Positions 7,476-10,000 of a stretch of 10,000 nucleotides of DNA are shown here, one piece after another. Every line of letters begins with the position of its first letter. The stretch's first letter is position 1. Under the pieces are notes generated by a model, which did no database searches, was not told the DNA's origin, and worked only from the letters and a program-made list of their open reading frames with translations. Made by a program: the position numbers and the translations under genes. Source of the stretch: Penaeus vannamei (taxonomy: Eukaryota; Arthropoda; Malacostraca; Decapoda; Penaeidae); assembly GCF_042767895.1 (NCBI RefSeq), contig NC_091561.1, forward strand, positions 7,755,360 through 7,765,359, read 5' to 3'.

Positions 7476-7860
7476 GAGAGACAGACAAACAGACAGAGAG
7501 ACTGACTGACAGACTGACAGAGAAAGAGAGAGAGACAGACAGACAGGGAGATAGGGACAAAGACGGACAGACAGAGAGAGAGACTGACTGACTGACAGAG
7601 AAAGAGAGAGAGAGAGAGAGACTGACTGACAGAGAAAGAGAGACAGACAGACAGATAGACAGGGAGATAGAGACAAAGACAGACAGACAGAGAGAGAGAC
7701 TGACTGACTGACAGAGAAAGAGAGAGAGAGAGAGAGACTGACTGACTGACAGAGAAAGAGAGAGAGAGAGAGAGACTGACTCACCGACAGAGAAAGAGAA
7801 ACAGACAGATAGACAGAAAGGGACAGCGACTGACAGACAGAGATAGACAGAAAGAGATAG
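7476..7860. repeat. GACA/GACT/GA compound minisatellite with 116-bp duplication
   Basis: Units of GACAGACA, GACTGACT and (GA)n alternate in a repeated order. The string AGGGAGATAG marks two copies of a longer block at 7545 and 7661, giving a 116-bp period. Inside, the subunit GACTGACTGACAGAGAAAG plus (GA)n recurs at 34-38-bp spacing (for example 7710, 7748 and 7786). The minus-strand frames of over 200 codons are Ser/Leu/Val/Cys repeats. Confidence 0.85.
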
Positions 7861-7889
7861 CTCCGGTATGGGAAAGAGAAAGAGGACAT

Positions 7890-7970
7890 TGTTATTCCGG
7901 CCCGAGCTCCTTCGGCACACACGCAGGGAAAAGTAAGCCGTCGAGAATGGCGGCGCCATGGCAACGGATA
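7890..7970 (+). promoter_or_regulatory. CpG-rich island with promoter-like motifs
   Basis: About nine CpG dinucleotides fall within 80 nt of otherwise repeat-dominated DNA. Visible motifs are an ETS-type site (TTCCGG, 7895-7900), a YY1-like string (GAATGGCGGC, about 7945-7954) and an X-box-like pair GGCGCC-AT-GGCAAC at 7952-7965, whose second half matches the RFX half-site. ATG at 7947 has A at -3 and G at +4, a good initiation context, and would encode MAAPWQRIFPLK before running into (CA)n. A donor-like GTAAGC lies at 7933-7938. A housekeeping-type promoter or first exon on the + strand is possible. No TATA box or downstream coding body is seen. Confidence 0.25.
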
Positions 7971-8060
7971 TTTCCTCTAAAATGTTCACATGCACGTGTG
8001 TGCGAAAATATATGTACAAATAGCAATACGTGTATAAACACACGCACACGCACACGCACA

Positions 8061-8104
8061 CATACACATCGCATACACATCACATACACATCACATACAC
8101 ATCA
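8061..8104. repeat. 11-bp tandem repeat CATACACATCA, four copies
   Basis: Four contiguous copies start at 8061, 8072, 8083 and 8094; the first ends in G instead of A. It passes on the right into (CA)n, from which it probably arose. Confidence 0.9.
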
Positions 8105-8550
<446 letters not shown>

Positions 8551-8562
8551 TCATGTAAACCA

Positions 8563-8651
8563 CTTACTGATCCAGTTGTTTCATTCCAGGCGCCGAGTGT
8601 AGCCGGAACCTGCAGCCCGGTAAGTACTTTCATCCCAGTCTGATCAGTAAG
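8563..8651. repeat. 10-bp inverted repeat around the candidate microexon
   Basis: CTTACTGATC at 8563-8572 is matched exactly by GATCAGTAAG at 8642-8651. The arms enclose the whole candidate exon with its acceptor and donor. In RNA the left arm would cover the branch-site region, so pairing could hide or present the exon. Confidence 0.7.
8590..8619 (+). other. Candidate 30-nt microexon with splice signals
   Basis: A pyrimidine-rich acceptor, TTGTTTCATTCCAG (8576-8589), precedes a 30-nt GC-rich segment that is followed directly by the full donor consensus GTAAGT (8620-8625). A branch-site-like TTACTGAT lies at 8564-8571, about 20 nt upstream of the AG. The segment is exactly ten codons and is open in two frames, giving APSVAGTCSP in frame 1 and AECSRNLQP in frame 3; frame 2 has a stop. 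It stands out in composition from the surrounding repeats. On the minus strand a rival reading exists: AG at 8615-8616 with 42 nt (8573-8614) before a GTAAGT, encoding VPATLGAWNETTGS, but its acceptor lacks a pyrimidine tract. I do not recognise either peptide, and no partner exon is identified. Confidence 0.3.
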
Positions 8652-8672
8652 TACACAGCATCCCAGCGTAGC

Positions 8673-8779
8673 GGGGTGGGGGTTGTGGGGTGGGAGGGGG
8701 CGTGACCGGTGTTCAAGGGGGGGGGAGGGTTTAATGTGTGGATTTGTGCCACCGCCCCCCACCCCCCACTCCCGCCCCC
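8673..8779. other. G-rich block followed by C-rich block (quadruplex / i-motif potential)
   Basis: On the + strand 8673-8700 contains five runs of three or more G separated by one to four bases, and 8717-8729 adds nine G, A and GGG. After a 24-nt gap, 8754-8778 reads as runs of C of length 6, 6, 3 and 5. G-quadruplexes could therefore form from the + strand on the left and the minus strand on the right, or the two blocks could pair as a hairpin. Sequence from 8780 to about 8920 is single-copy with a T11 run near 8870 and no recognised gene. Confidence 0.75.
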
Positions 8780-8920
8780 GTGTAATTGTAGCTATGGGTT
8801 ATTGATTGTGACGTTGATGACGGGAAAAATGGGTTTTGGAACGTTTTGTAGGAGGGTGTGTCGCTGATTTTTTTTTTTTGGGTGTGTAGGAAATATATGT
8901 GCATGTGTTTATTGTACACG

Positions 8921-9125
<205 letters not shown>

Positions 9126-9190
9126 TGTATTTATTCATTACTAATATATATTGATTTTCTGCTTGCGCTTCGTTCTTTCGCTCTCGTATT

Positions 9191-9294
9191 ACGGAAGAAA
9201 CCGTAAGTCATGTGACTGTAGAGTTGAATTTGCTTCATTTTGATGCAAAGTGAGGACGGAAGCCCTGAAATCATATTCCATGTGACTGTAGAGT
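9191..9294 (+). repeat. Two-copy diverged duplication of 65-70 bp
   Basis: ACGGAAG opens both copies (9191 and 9256), and the 16-bp string CATGTGACTGTAGAGT occurs exactly at 9209-9224 and 9279-9294. The sequence between these anchors differs by about five bases in length. The flanks of the second copy do not continue the repeat clearly. No gene is seen. Confidence 0.7.
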
Positions 9295-9329
9295 CTTTTC
9301 AGCTTTTTTGAAATCTTTTATTGTATTGT

Positions 9330-9545
9330 TTGTATTTTATGTTTTTTATTATCATTATTTTTATTATTTTTTGTGATTACTATTGTTAGTATTGTTATTA
9401 TCATTATTAATATAATAATTGTTATTTTTTGTTATTATCATTATTAATATTGTTATTGTTATTTTTTAATTATCATTATTAATATTATTATTGTTATTTG
9501 TTCTTATTATTATCATTATTATTATTGTTATTACTGTTATTTTGG
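9330..9545. repeat. Degenerate (TTA)n array with a 35-40-bp sub-period
   Basis: TTATTA, TTGTTA and TTATCATTA units fill over 200 nt. The string TATCATT recurs at 9399, 9436, 9471 and 9511, so the trinucleotide array is also a loose minisatellite with spacings of 37, 35 and 40 bp. Confidence 0.85.
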
Positions 9546-9976
9546 GAGGTTCAGGAGTAAGATGATGCAGATTTAGAGCTTAAAGTGAGAAAGGAGGAGT
9601 GAATTTAAGGAGAATTTAGGTGTGAGAGGAGGTGGCAAAGCGGGAAAGGGAATTGGATAAAGGTAGGTAAAGGAAACGAGAGAAAGGGCGCTAGAGGCAG
9701 AAGGAGGAGAGGAGGAGGGTAAGAGGAAGGAAAGAAGGGAAAAAATACCTCTTGATTTTGCTTTTTGTTTCGTGGAATTTTCGGTTCTCGCTACTTTTAC
9801 GTCTTTTTAATACATATTTATTATTTTGTACTTTATACTCATTTGCTTCTACTGCTGTTGACTACCTTTGGCTTATGGACATTTAGGAATATGGAATGGA
9901 GACAACAGGTGGGAGGTAGTGTTCGTAAATTTACGGTATTTAACACAGCTGATAAAGAGTGTTAGGGAAGCTAAGC
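9546..9976. other. Purine-rich then single-copy sequence, no gene recognised
   Basis: From 9546 to about 9747 the + strand is G/A-rich without a clear repeat. From 9748 to 9976 the composition is balanced and T-leaning. A 66-codon + frame at 9765-9965 ends in a stop just before the A-rich tail. Its sequence resembles no family I know, and it may be chance or the decayed 3' end of a retroelement. Confidence 0.45.
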
Positions 9977-10000
9977 AAAAAAAAAAATAATAATAATAAA
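9977..10000 (+). repeat. A11(TAA)n tail at the window edge
   Basis: Eleven A are followed by TAATAATAATAA and the window end. An A run passing into TAA repeats is the tail type seen in some non-LTR retrotransposons, such as I-type elements, and in SINEs derived from them. No reverse transcriptase or endonuclease remnant is visible upstream, so a plain microsatellite is equally possible. Confidence 0.6.

Overview
This window looks like non-coding DNA from an animal genome extremely rich in simple repeats. By eye, about half of the 10 kb is microsatellite: (CT)n/(GA)n, (CA)n, (TA)n, (TCC)n, (GGGA)n, (CATC)n, (GACA)n and (TTA)n. The rest is minisatellite arrays, small mobile-element remnants and single-copy DNA. 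There are no closely packed open frames, no ribosome-binding sites and no operons, so it is not prokaryotic. A tRNA-derived SINE-like head, a short inverted-repeat transposon and spliceosomal-type splice signals all point to a metazoan. This density of long uninterrupted dinucleotide runs is best known from decapod crustaceans, especially penaeid shrimps. That assignment is an inference from composition, not from a gene.

Layout. 1-706: single-copy flank, a 44-T run, then a polypyrimidine block. 707-1311: single-copy DNA with a tRNA-like SINE head (835-900), short (GT)/(TGCG)/(TATG) runs and a hammerhead-ribozyme-like motif (1170-1239). 1312-1812: a 501-bp MITE-like element with 25-bp terminal inverted repeats and TA flanks. 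1813-2230: (TA)n. 2231-3520: single-copy DNA holding (AC)54, a purine-rich tract, a five-copy diverged minisatellite and an E-box. 3521-4301: (CATC)n, then (CT)45, then (TCC)n, all pyrimidine on the + strand. 4302-4423: a short spacer where the strand bias flips. 4424-6094: purine-rich arrays on the + strand, including three copies of a 37-bp non-simple core and GA higher-order repeats. 6095-6596: single-copy. 6597-7008: eight copies of a 52-bp minisatellite. 7009-7860: T-rich, ATG/AAT and GACA/GACT repeats. 7890-7970: a small CpG-rich island with promoter-like motifs. 8036-8550: (CA)58 and (TA)39 with mixed flanks. 8551-8660: a candidate 30-nt microexon with good splice signals. 8673-8779: a G-rich block followed by a C-rich block. 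8780-9545: (AC)65, a 65-70-bp duplication and (TTA)n. 9546-10000: purine-rich and single-copy DNA ending in A11(TAA)n at the window edge.

No protein-coding gene could be recognised. Every long open frame is low-complexity (Ser-Leu, Arg-Glu, Thr-His, Val-Cys, Tyr-Ile) and exists because the underlying simple repeat lacks stop codons. The window most likely lies in an intron or between genes. The best hints of gene structure are the CpG island and the microexon, both unproven. I found no convincing novel biological system. The most informative items are the inverted-repeat element, the hammerhead-like motif, the microexon and the repeat-architecture oddities.
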